6,860 nt of DNA. Origin: SHYG01 sp041485445 (GTDB lineage Bacteria > Chloroflexota > Dehalococcoidia > Lucifugimonadales > UBA3495). The notes beneath the pieces are model-generated. The model worked only from the letters and a program-made list of their open reading frames with translations, did not search any database and was not told the origin of the DNA. Below, piece by piece: positions 1-5,116 of this stretch. The stretch is from assembly GCA_041485445.1 (NCBI GenBank), contig JBGPJN010000163.1, forward strand, positions 1 through 6,860, read 5' to 3'. The translations under genes and the position numbers were made by a program. How positions within the stretch are numbered: position 1 is the first letter of the stretch; each line of letters starts with the position of its first letter.

Positions 1-79
1 CCCCTCTCCCACTAGGAGAGGGCTGGGGCGAGGGCAACCCTCACCCCCTCGGTCCCCCTCTCCCTCGGGGAGAGGGGGA
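1..79. repeat. Cluster of C-rich/G-rich inverted repeats (CCCTCTCCC type)
   Basis: Three hairpins lie side by side. CCCTCTCC at 2-9 pairs with GGAGAGGG at 15-22. GGGGCGAGGG at 25-34 pairs with CCCTCACCCC at 38-47 with one mismatch. TCCCCCTCTCCC at 53-64 pairs perfectly with GGGAGAGGGGGA at 68-79 across a 3-base loop. No reading frame here looks coding. From memory, this style of short interspersed palindrome is common between genes in high-GC environmental bacteria. The element may continue beyond the left edge. Confidence 0.75.
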
Positions 80-165
80 GACGGTGTTCTGAGGGGCGGA
101 GTTTGCCTTAACTCCTGTAGCTTGGCCCTTCTCCACCTTACCAAGATGCGTGATGCTAGTTGTCC

Positions 166-188
166 GACATCCAAATGTTACGGATGTC
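166..188. repeat. Short inverted repeat GACATCC/GGATGTC
   Basis: GACATCC at 166-172 pairs perfectly with GGATGTC at 182-188 across a 9-base loop. It overlaps the left arm of the larger inverted repeat that begins at 186. No T-tract follows on either strand, so there is no specific reason to call it a terminator. Confidence 0.4.
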
Positions 189-284
189 ATTCTGAGCCGC
201 AGCGAAGAATCTAAGGTAGTGGGCACGGCACCATCGCAAATTCTTTAGATTCTTCGCCTTCGCTGCGCTTCGGCTCAGAATGAC
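186..284. repeat. Long inverted repeat with GTCATTCTGAG ends
   Basis: The left arm at 186-214 begins GTCATTCTGAGCCG and ends in GAAGAATCTAA. The right arm at 245-284 is its reverse complement, interrupted by about 12 extra bases around 258-270. The arms are separated by about 30 bases. The outermost 14 bases (186-199 against 271-284) and the inner 13 bases pair perfectly, so this is a real fold-back element. It contains no open frame and looks like an interspersed non-coding repeat, possibly a MITE-like element. No target-site duplication was established. Confidence 0.75.
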
Positions 285-286
285 AG

Positions 287-302
287 TTTCATAGTTATGA
301 AA
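287..302. repeat. AT-rich dyad TTTCATA-gt-TATGAAA
   Basis: A perfect 7-bp dyad with a 2-base centre lies in the gap downstream of the siroheme decarboxylase gene. It could be a small hairpin or a protein-binding dyad, but no gene starts nearby on either strand. The rest of 303-380 shows nothing convincing. A GAGGGG/CCCCTC pairing around 363-383 at the decarboxylase stop codon lacks a T-tract, so I do not call it a terminator. Confidence 0.4.
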
Positions 303-380
303 TACTCCTTAGACTTCGAAGGTCTAGCTAACATCAGGCATCTTACCAAGGGGGAGACACAGAGGGGGTGGTTCCGCCCC

Positions 381-1451
381 TCAGCCGTCACCCACCCCGA
401 CTTCAGTCGGGGCCTCTGGCTCCTCCTCCCGGTACTCCTGGTAGTCCGACACAAAGTAGCGCACCCGGGTCTTCTTGTACTCCCGGGTGCTGTAGAGCAG
501 CAGCCGGTCGGAAATTCCGGTGGCCTCGCCAATCTGTTGGGCCACCTGCTCGCACCCCTCGGTGGTGGTGGCGTGGACCATGGTGAAGTGGGTGTAGGGC
601 CAGTCGGGGAAGGTGGGCCGCTGGTAGCAGTGGGTCACCGCAGGGTGCTGGGCCATCTTCAGGCCCACCTCCTGGGACTGCCCCTCGGGCACCTTCCAGA
701 CAATCATAGCGTTGGCCCGGAAGCCGGAGCGGCGGTGGTGCAGCACGGCGCTGTAGCGTCGCATGATCTTGCGCGCCTGGAACTGCTGGGCCAGGCCAAA
801 GAGCTGGGAGGTGGTCATGCCCAGGCGTCGGGCCATGGCGTCGAAGGGGCGGGACTCCAGGGGCAGGTCCTCCTGCAACTCCCGGATGGCCGCCTTGTCC
901 GCCTCGGACACCGGCACGGCCTGGTTCCAGTCCGGGCCGGGGCTGCCCCCGTCCTCGCCATCGCCGTCGGGGCGGAAGTTAAAGGCATCGCTCTTCTGGC
1001 CCACCATGTCGAAGTTGACGCCGATCTTGAAGAAGCGCAGGGTGGGCATCACCCGGCAGCTCTGGGCCTGGGTCTCCCGGGCCATGCGGGCCACGGTGTC
1101 GCCCAGGTCCTCTTCAGGCGGCACCGCCAGGGTGAACCACAGGTTGTAGTAGGAGCCTTCCCGGGCGTAGTTGTGGCTGACGCCGGGGTGGCGGTTGATG
1201 GTCAGGGCGCCCTGGTGCAGCCGCTCCGGGGCGTAGGCCATGGCCACCAGGGTGGTCTTGTAGCCCAGGCGGCGGGTATCGAAGATGGCGCTGATCTGGC
1301 GCAGCACGTTCTGGCGTTTCAGCTCCGCCAGGCGCGGGATAACCTCCGCCTCATTGATGTCCAACTCCCGGCCCAGGGCCCGGTAGGGCTCGTCCACCAG
1401 GGGGAACCGGCTCTGGATGAGGTTAAGCAGCTTGCGGTCGGTGAGGTCCAT
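381..1451 (-). CDS. ahbAB: Fused siroheme decarboxylase AhbA-AhbB (NirDL-type, two Lrp/AsnC modules)
   Basis: Proteins of this family remove two acetate carboxyl groups from siroheme to give didecarboxysiroheme, a cytoplasmic step of the alternative heme pathway and of heme d1 synthesis. The 356-residue product is two Lrp/AsnC-like modules in tandem. Module 1 (about 1-150) has a winged-helix start (DLTDRKLLNLIQ) and the hallmark SHNYAR at 92-97 followed by YNLWFTL at 102-108. Module 2 (about 178-335) has HCYQRP at 274-279, WPY at 284-286 and STREYKKTRVRYF at 321-333, typical of AhbB/NirL. An acidic, Gly/Pro-rich linker (about 158-175) joins them. AhbA and AhbB are often separate subunits, so this is a fusion. 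The ATG at 1451 has GGGAG 11 nt upstream, slightly long. The gene lies 19 bp after the regulator, probably in the same transcript. Whether it serves heme or heme d1 cannot be told, because no ahbC, ahbD or nir gene is in view. Confidence 0.88.
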   Translation of the reverse strand: MDLTDRKLLNLIQSRFPLVDEPYRALGRELDINEAEVIPRLAELKRQNVLRQISAIFDTRRLGYKTTLVAMAYAPERLHQGALTINRHPGVSHNYAREGSYYNLWFTLAVPPEEDLGDTVARMARETQAQSCRVMPTLRFFKIGVNFDMVGQKSDAFNFRPDGDGEDGGSPGPDWNQAVPVSEADKAAIRELQEDLPLESRPFDAMARRLGMTTSQLFGLAQQFQARKIMRRYSAVLHHRRSGFRANAMIVWKVPEGQSQEVGLKMAQHPAVTHCYQRPTFPDWPYTHFTMVHATTTEGCEQVAQQIGEATGISDRLLLYSTREYKKTRVRYFVSDYQEYREEEPEAPTEVGVGDG

Positions 1452-1470
1452 GAGTCCGAAAACTCCCTAC

Positions 1471-2145
1471 TTAAACTGCCGGGCCGGCGGCCACGGCCAC
1501 TGGGGATTGGGGGTGGGCCTCCAGGCGAACAGACCTGCGCTGGTAGCCCTCCACCATGCCCAGCAGCACCTGGTCGGCCAGCTCCAGCATCTGGCCCCAG
1601 GCTGAGGGGTCGGTGGAGTCCAGCACCATGGTGCGGAAAAAGATGAAGGCCTCAATGGTGTCCTTCAGAGGCACGCCGCGGTCGGCCATCTCGGCGCCGT
1701 ACTCCTGGCCCAGCAGGTGGGACTCGGCCAGGGCCTCCTGGCGTTGCCGCCGCTGGGGGCCTTCCGTGGCGGGATTGACCAGCAGGGACAGCAGGCGGCG
1801 GCCGAAGAGGCGCATGCGCCCCCGGCCGTCCTCCTGGATGCTCTGGTACCAGGGCTGGCTGGTGACGTCCTGGTGGTGCAGGCCGCGGCGGATGCGGCGC
1901 AGGGCGGAGTCCTCCAGCTTGTCCTTGCGGTCCCGACTGGTCGGGACGGGGGCGGAGCCGCCCCGGCGGGTCAGGGCCAGCACGTCGTCGTGGGAGAATC
2001 GGCGGTGGCCGCCGGGGGTGCGGTAGACCCGCAGGTGGCCCTGGTCGGCCCACTGGCGCAGGGTGGTCTGGTTCACCTGCAGCAGGCCGCAGGCCTCCCT
2101 AAGGGAGAGCCACTGGGCGCCGTTTTGGACCGGGGACTCAACCAT
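1471..2145 (-). CDS. MerR/BldC-type HTH regulator with C-terminal helical sensor-like domain
   Basis: This is a probable transcription factor of 224 residues. Residues 13-60 form a MerR/excisionase-type winged helix: LSLREACGLLQVNQTTLRQW, then the wing motif YRTPGGHRRF at 41-50, a signature of the BldC/MerR-like group. A charged linker (about 61-80) leads to a mostly helical region (about 82-203). Within it, LLGQEYGAEMADRGVPLKDTIEAF (144-167, quoted in parts: LLGQEYG, RGVPL, EAF) resembles the RsbRD-type N-terminal sensor domain, a globin-like fold in the RsbR family; that assignment is from memory. No membrane segment or cysteine cluster is present. The tail is low-complexity Ala/Pro. It precedes the siroheme decarboxylase gene by 19 bp, suggesting control of tetrapyrrole synthesis. 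Three phased repeats directly before the ATG suggest autoregulation. The DNA-binding role is strong; ligand and targets are unknown. Confidence 0.82.
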   Translation of the reverse strand: MVESPVQNGAQWLSLREACGLLQVNQTTLRQWADQGHLRVYRTPGGHRRFSHDDVLALTRRGGSAPVPTSRDRKDKLEDSALRRIRRGLHHQDVTSQPWYQSIQEDGRGRMRLFGRRLLSLLVNPATEGPQRRQRQEALAESHLLGQEYGAEMADRGVPLKDTIEAFIFFRTMVLDSTDPSAWGQMLELADQVLLGMVEGYQRRSVRLEAHPQSPVAVAAGPAV

Positions 2146-2147
2146 GC

Positions 2148-2175
2148 AAATCTATCAAAATCTATGTAAATCTAT
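2148..2175 (-). promoter_or_regulatory. Three ATAGATTT direct repeats at 10-bp period (candidate operator)
   Basis: On the minus strand, ATAGATTT occurs three times, at 2175-2168, 2165-2158 and 2155-2148, exactly one helical turn apart, with 2-base spacers. The last copy ends 2 bases before the ATG at 2145. Direct rather than inverted repeats fit BldC-like proteins, which are known to bind AT-rich direct repeats as head-to-tail multimers. The downstream gene encodes such an HTH, so autoregulation is a reasonable inference. The repeats sit between the likely promoter and the start codon, where bound protein could block transcription. They also occupy the ribosome-binding region: no clear Shine-Dalgarno sequence is visible before this ATG. 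Confidence 0.7.
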
Positions 2176-2197
2176 GCAGCTTCGTTCGGCCCCATAG

Positions 2198-2226
2198 AGG
2201 CTACCATAGCAAGGGGCTGGCGTCAA
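2198..2226 (-). promoter_or_regulatory. Candidate sigma-70-like promoter for the regulator-ahb operon
   Basis: On the minus strand, TTGACG (2226-2221) is followed after exactly 17 bp by TAGCCT (2203-2198). The -35 box is a 5/6 match and the -10 box a weak 3/6 match to consensus. Transcription would start near 2190, giving a leader of about 45 nt that contains all three ATAGATTT repeats. Alternatively the repeats themselves, which contain TAGATT, could supply the -10 box. Confidence 0.4.
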
Positions 2227-2736
2227 TTGGGGGGTGTGAGGGGCAAGTCCTGACGGGCAGAGGGCTCGGTTGACGGCCATAGAGCCCTGGAGTCGGGCAC
2301 GGTCGTCAGGACACGAGGCAACGATGTGCATCGACTGCGTTGTAACCGCTGACCACAGGAGTAGTGCGAACCTACCGAAAGCGTGACCCCGGCCGGGTGG
2401 CGGCTCAAAGCATGAGGTGATACGCTAGAGTCCACACTTAGTGTCACATATTGTCACCAAAGCGCCGCAATTTTTTGTGGACGGACCACGGGTTGACTCG
2501 TTAATGTACAATCACACCAAAAGCACGCTGAATCCATACAGAACCCACATGCAGTTGGCTATGCCAAGTGTTGAAATATGCGACCGAGCATCAGGCGATC
2601 CCGGCCGGTCCCAAAACCAACCTTAGATCATCTGGGGGCTGGCCTATGGTAGTTGAATTGCCCATTAGGGCTGATCGCGAGCCGTGGCGGCGGATGATGG
2701 AGAGGTTGAGAATTTCTCTGGAATTGGTGGTGTCAA
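2227..2736. other. Intergenic region between divergent transcription units
   Basis: About 510 bp contain no convincing gene. Short frames exist on both strands but lack recognisable domains, ribosome-binding sites or flanking support. Visible structure is limited to small dyads: AGGGCTC/GAGCCCT (2261-2267 with 2282-2288), CGATG-tg-CATCG at 2322-2333, and GAGAA-t-TTCTC at about 2708-2718. The second half is noticeably more AT-rich than flanking DNA, matching the small gene pair that follows. The promoter of that pair should lie here, but I could not identify good -35/-10 boxes. Confidence 0.5.
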
Positions 2737-3006
2737 TTGAACTCTAAGCGACAGAAAAGAAGCCCGAAAATGGGTAATGTTGGCGCCCCCTTTGAATACC
2801 AGGGCGCGGCTTATTCGTCGGCTCCAGGCCGAGTGCACGTCAGGGTCGCCCCAGAACACGCAGATGAAGCATTCGCCGTGTTACTTCGGAGTGGTAGTGA
2901 GTTTGTTGCGCTACCGAACAACGAGTACCTGCTAAGTGCACGGATGGTAGAGATCTTACAGGAGGCGGAATTCGCTTTCGACGTCGTCAACTCGGAGGCA
3001 GCGTGA
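2737..3006 (+). CDS. Small protein of unknown function, first gene of a coupled pair
   Basis: I do not recognise this protein. It is 89 residues from a TTG at 2737, with a weak GGTGG 6 nt upstream; an in-frame ATG at 2770 would give 78 residues, and neither start has a strong ribosome-binding site. The N-terminus is basic (NSKRQKRSPK), followed by RVHVRVAPEHADEAFAVLLRSG, then VALPNNEYLLSARMVEILQEAEFAFDVVN, which reads like a small alpha/beta fold with a helix near the C-terminus. There is no signal peptide, membrane segment or cysteine. The stop codon touches the start of the next gene, so the two are translationally coupled and probably function together. Codon use is more AT-tolerant than in the flanking genes, hinting at acquired DNA. 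A toxin-antitoxin-like pair is possible but unsupported by any motif. Confidence 0.65.
   Translation: MNSKRQKRSPKMGNVGAPFEYQGAAYSSAPGRVHVRVAPEHADEAFAVLLRSGSEFVALPNNEYLLSARMVEILQEAEFAFDVVNSEAA
2994..2998 (+). promoter_or_regulatory. Shine-Dalgarno GGAGG fixing a TTG start at 3007
   Basis: GGAGG lies inside the last codons of the upstream small gene, 8 nt before the TTG at 3007, which immediately follows the upstream TGA. This ideal spacing supports TTG as the true start of the second gene and translational coupling of the pair. Confidence 0.75.
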
Positions 3007-3336
3007 TTGCCTCAATACGAGTTGTACGTCCCGCTGAACTACAACGACGGACCACCAGATTACGGACGAGAGATCGAGCCCGCAAAATTAAACCAGACTA
3101 AGGAGGAACTAGCAACGAGGGTTGGTGGCGGAGTTACAGTGCTCCAGGCAACTGGTAGCCTAGAAGGGGTCTGGGTCTCCCCAGAAGGGCAATTGGTGCC
3201 GGACAAAATAATGATCCTCAGAGTAGTCGTAAATGCCGATTTTGACCAGTGGTTTGCTGAATATTCCCTTACCGTGAAAGAACGGTTTCGGCAGCTCAAG
3301 ATCCTAGTTTTCAGATCCGAAGGTTACACACTTTAA
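3007..3336 (+). CDS. Conserved-looking small protein of unknown function, second gene of the pair
   Basis: The product is 109 residues and starts at a TTG directly abutting the upstream stop, with GGAGG 8 nt before it. I cannot assign a family. It opens with YELYVPLNYNDG (4-15), continues with a helical stretch (NQTKEELATRVGGGVTVLQ), then GVWVSPEGQLVPDKIMILRVVV and a second helix (FDQWFAEYSLTVKERFRQLKILVF). This strand-helix-strand-helix pattern resembles a small ferredoxin-like fold. From memory, short hypothetical proteins beginning with a similar YELxxPxxYNDG pattern occur in many bacteria, but I cannot name a function. There is no signal peptide, membrane helix or obvious catalytic motif. 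It is probably co-transcribed with the gene before it and ends 60 bp before a hairpin terminator. Confidence 0.75.
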   Translation: MPQYELYVPLNYNDGPPDYGREIEPAKLNQTKEELATRVGGGVTVLQATGSLEGVWVSPEGQLVPDKIMILRVVVNADFDQWFAEYSLTVKERFRQLKILVFRSEGYTL

Positions 3337-3395
3337 CCCTTGCCCGTCCGGTAACCTCTCCGACCCCGCCCCCGCCAACCACGCCTCCCAAACCA

Positions 3396-3427
3396 AGGCC
3401 CCTTCTTGCGAGGGGGCCTCTTCTTGC
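3396..3427 (+). terminator. Rho-independent-like terminator between convergent genes
   Basis: AGGCCCC at 3396-3402 pairs perfectly with GGGGCCT at 3413-3419 across a 10-base loop, followed on the plus strand by the pyrimidine-rich CTTCTTGC. It lies between the small gene pair and the convergent Fur-family gene, as expected for a terminator. The tail is only moderately T-rich. It may also work for the minus strand, though no T-run follows there. TTCTTGC occurs in the loop and again in the tail. Confidence 0.55.
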
Positions 3428-3451
3428 TCTTGGCGCCGCCCGCCGGGGCCG

Positions 3452-3916
3452 CTAGTTGAGGGCCGGCGGCTCGGGGACCAGGGTGGGTTGCCGGACGGCG
3501 GCGCAGGCGGGGCACCAGCCGTAGAAGTCCACCCGCTGGGAGGAGATCAGGAAGCTGGCTCCCTGCTCCACCAACCGCCGCAGCTCCGCCACGGTCTCCT
3601 GGCCCACTTCCGAGTCTACGACGCACCCACAGCCAAGGCACACCAGGTTGGCATGGGGCGTGAGGTTGGCGTCGTAGCGCGACTGGCGGGGGAAGGGCAA
3701 CTCCCGCACAATGCCGGCCTGCTCTAGCACCCCCAGGGTGGAGTAGACGGTGGCCAGCGTTACGTAGGGGAAAAACTCCTTCACCCGCTCAAAGATCTCT
3801 TTGACGGTGGGATGGTCCCCTGAGTTCACCACCACTTCGGCCACGGCCAAGCGTTGGGGCGTGAGCCGCATGCCTAGGGGCCTTAGCCGGGCTACCAGCT
3901 CTTCCTGGGTCGTCAA
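3452..3916 (-). CDS. Fur-family metalloregulator, PerR-like
   Basis: This is a cytoplasmic metal-dependent repressor of 154 residues. The TTG at 3916 is chosen because GGAGGA lies 8 nt upstream and the family's usual N-terminus follows; a longer frame from 3991 would run through a perfect hairpin. Residues 7-70 form the winged helix (LRPLGMRLTPQRLAV; YVTLATVYSTL). Two CxxC pairs (C93/C96, C135/C138) form the structural zinc site. Against Bacillus PerR, the regulatory metal ligands map to H35 (DHPT), D82 (RYD), H88 and D101 (CVVD); the usual second histidine of HxH is asparagine (N90, PHANLVC). Asp rather than Glu at 101 favours PerR over Fur. Peroxide sensing is thus plausible, but Fur- or Mur-like roles remain open. 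No PerR or Fur box was seen upstream. Confidence 0.85.
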   Translation of the reverse strand: MTTQEELVARLRPLGMRLTPQRLAVAEVVVNSGDHPTVKEIFERVKEFFPYVTLATVYSTLGVLEQAGIVRELPFPRQSRYDANLTPHANLVCLGCGCVVDSEVGQETVAELRRLVEQGASFLISSQRVDFYGWCPACAAVRQPTLVPEPPALN

Positions 3917-3924
3917 TGGGATTA

Positions 3925-3930
3925 TCCTCC
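3925..3930 (-). promoter_or_regulatory. Shine-Dalgarno GGAGGA supporting the TTG start of the Fur-family gene
   Basis: Read on the minus strand, GGAGGA sits 8 nt before the TTG at 3916. This strong, well-spaced site decides the start against the longer ATG-initiated frame from 3991, whose extra 25 residues are Pro/Arg-rich and encoded by a palindrome. Confidence 0.75.
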
Positions 3931-3947
3931 GTCTAGATAGATTGCCA

Positions 3948-3980
3948 CGGGGCCGCCCCGATGGCATCGGGGCGGCCCCG
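3948..3980. repeat. Perfect 15-bp-stem hairpin in the NHL-fur gap
   Basis: CGGGGCCGCCCCGAT at 3948-3962 pairs perfectly with ATCGGGGCGGCCCCG at 3966-3980 across a 3-base loop. It lies 21 bp after the NHL-propeller stop and 31 bp before the Fur-family start on the minus strand. It could be the terminator of the NHL cluster, an element in the fur leader, or an interspersed palindrome. No T-tract follows on the minus strand, so a classical terminator is not assured. Its sequence differs from the GTAGGGGC palindromes further right. Confidence 0.7.
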
Positions 3981-4001
3981 CAACACGGCACCGCCTAGCT
4001 T

Positions 4002-5036
4002 TTAGAGCCGGCCGTTGTCGTACTTGGCCTGGAAGATGGGGTCAATCTTGTTATAGACCTGGATGCGCTGGCGGGCCGACTCCACCACGAATACGCGGCC
4101 CTGGTCGTCCACCCGCACGCAGATGGGGGCCCAGAAGGCCTTCTCCTGCTCCATGCCCTGGGCGATCTCGCGCTCCTTCCACATGTCCGGGTTGGCGTCC
4201 AGCTTTTCCTTGCCCCACTTGGAGATGCCGCCGTCGCCGGTCATCTTGGCGACGAAGTTGCCCAGGCGGTCGAAGACCTGGACGCGGTCATTGCCCCAAT
4301 CGGTGACGTAGATGTGCCCCTCTTTGTCCACGGCCACGCCGGTGGGCCGGTTGAGCTGGCCATCCTTGGTGCCGGAGGCGCCGACCTTCAGCAGGAACTT
4401 GCCGTCCTTGCTGAACTTCTGGATGCGGTCATTGCGCCAGTCGGCGACGTAGACGCTGCCGTCCTTGTCCACGGTGATGCCCCAGGGGTAGTTCAACTCG
4501 CCGTTGTGGGCGCCCTGCTTGCCAAACTGGGAGATGAACTTGCCGTCCTTGGTGAACTTCTGCACCCGGTGGTTCCGGCCGTCGGACACCAGGAGGTTGT
4601 CCTGGGCATCGAAGGCGATGCCGTTGGGGCCGTCCATCTCGCCGGCGCCTTTGCCGGTGGCGCCCCACCGCCCGATCACTTCGCCGTCCTTGGTGAACAT
4701 CACGATCTGGTTGCGCCACTCGTCGGCCACGTACACGTTGCCGGCCTTGTCCAGGGCGATGCCCGCGGGCCAGGTCATGGAGCTCTCAGTCTCGTCGGCC
4801 TGACCGGCCGTCTCGCCGCCGTTGGCGAACTCACCAAGGTACTCCTCGTCCACGGTGCACATGGTGATGCGCATGGAGTCGGGGCGGTACTCGCTGGCCC
4901 GGCTCACCACGTACATCACGTTGTTGTCGGCCAGGGCCATGGACACGGGGGTGCGGAACCCGGGGCCCCGCTGCTCACCGCGGCCGATGGTGTGGCTATA
5001 TCGATAGGTCGTTCCCATTACTTGTGCTACTACCAT
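4002..5036 (-). CDS. NHL-repeat six-bladed beta-propeller protein
   Basis: The 344-residue protein is built almost entirely of NHL repeats. Six blades can be counted, beginning near residues 28, 88, 136, 183, 230 and 302, each with a P-x-G-[IV]-A-x-D core, a V-Y-V-[AT]-D strand and an N-[DQH]-[RQ]-[IV]-x-x-F ending. Blades 2-4 repeat with an exact 47-residue period (KDG at 116, 163 and 210). A charged insert of about 35 residues (265-300) precedes the last blade. Such propellers usually bind proteins, ligands or nucleic acid; catalysis cannot be claimed. No signal peptide or membrane helix is visible, so it appears cytoplasmic. The ATG at 5036 has GAGGT 6 nt upstream. It is the last gene of a same-strand cluster after DUF1501, with an 80-bp gap holding a palindrome, so co-transcription is likely but not certain. 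Its partner is unknown. Confidence 0.85.
   Translation of the reverse strand: MVVAQVMGTTYRYSHTIGRGEQRGPGFRTPVSMALADNNVMYVVSRASEYRPDSMRITMCTVDEEYLGEFANGGETAGQADETESSMTWPAGIALDKAGNVYVADEWRNQIVMFTKDGEVIGRWGATGKGAGEMDGPNGIAFDAQDNLLVSDGRNHRVQKFTKDGKFISQFGKQGAHNGELNYPWGITVDKDGSVYVADWRNDRIQKFSKDGKFLLKVGASGTKDGQLNRPTGVAVDKEGHIYVTDWGNDRVQVFDRLGNFVAKMTGDGGISKWGKEKLDANPDMWKEREIAQGMEQEKAFWAPICVRVDDQGRVFVVESARQRIQVYNKIDPIFQAKYDNGRL
4401..4692. repeat. 141-bp periodic coding repeat inside the NHL gene
   Basis: The decamer gccgtccttg occurs at 4401, 4542 and 4683, exactly 141 bp apart, matching three successive 47-residue propeller blades. Retained nucleotide identity at this spacing suggests blade duplication, although strong codon bias could also explain part of it. 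Confidence 0.6.
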
Positions 5037-5073
5037 TTTTCAACCTCACCTACTATGCGGGTTTTGTGGGCCC

Positions 5074-5107
5074 GTAGGGGCGTCCCGACAAGTCGGGATG
5101 CCCCTAC
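5074..5107. repeat. Palindromic element with GTAGGGGC ends (copy 1)
   Basis: GTAGGGGCGTCCCGAC at 5074-5089 pairs with GTCGGGATGCCCCTAC at 5092-5107 across a 2-base loop. The single mismatch is a G-U wobble in plus-strand RNA and an A-C mismatch in minus-strand RNA. It sits between DUF1501 and the NHL gene. Its ends match those of the palindrome at 6287-6315 while the centre differs, so both look like members of one interspersed family. Confidence 0.75.
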
Positions 5108-5116
5108 CCAGGGTGG

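Noticed and set aside
297..1646. Long plus-strand open frame (about 449 codons) antisense to the siroheme decarboxylase gene
   Set aside because: Its product is a low-complexity Gly/His/Leu/Val-rich string with no domain. It is a shadow created by high GC content opposite a gene with clear family motifs.
1471..2145. CarH-like B12-dependent light sensor (MerR HTH, phased operator repeats and an ESHLLG stretch at residues 141-146 resembling a cobalamin-binding motif)
   Set aside because: Fewer than 80 residues follow the motif, with no later SxL or GG elements and a low-complexity tail, so a full cobalamin-binding domain cannot be present. The stretch fits better as part of a helix.
2227..2450. 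Possible tRNA or structured RNA in the GC-rich part of the intergenic region
   Set aside because: No T-loop consensus or cloverleaf arms could be placed; only isolated short dyads are visible.
2441..2626. Plus-strand 61-codon frame in the intergenic region
   Set aside because: No recognisable motif, no Shine-Dalgarno, and composition like non-coding DNA.
3937..3944. ATAGATTG near the fur start, similar to the ATAGATTT operator repeats
   Set aside because: Single copy, one mismatch and on the opposite orientation relative to its gene; such an 8-mer may occur by chance.
3917..3991. Longer N-terminus for the Fur-family protein starting at the ATG at 3991
   Set aside because: The extra 25 residues are encoded by a perfect hairpin and are unlike the family; the TTG at 3916 has a strong, well-placed GGAGGA.
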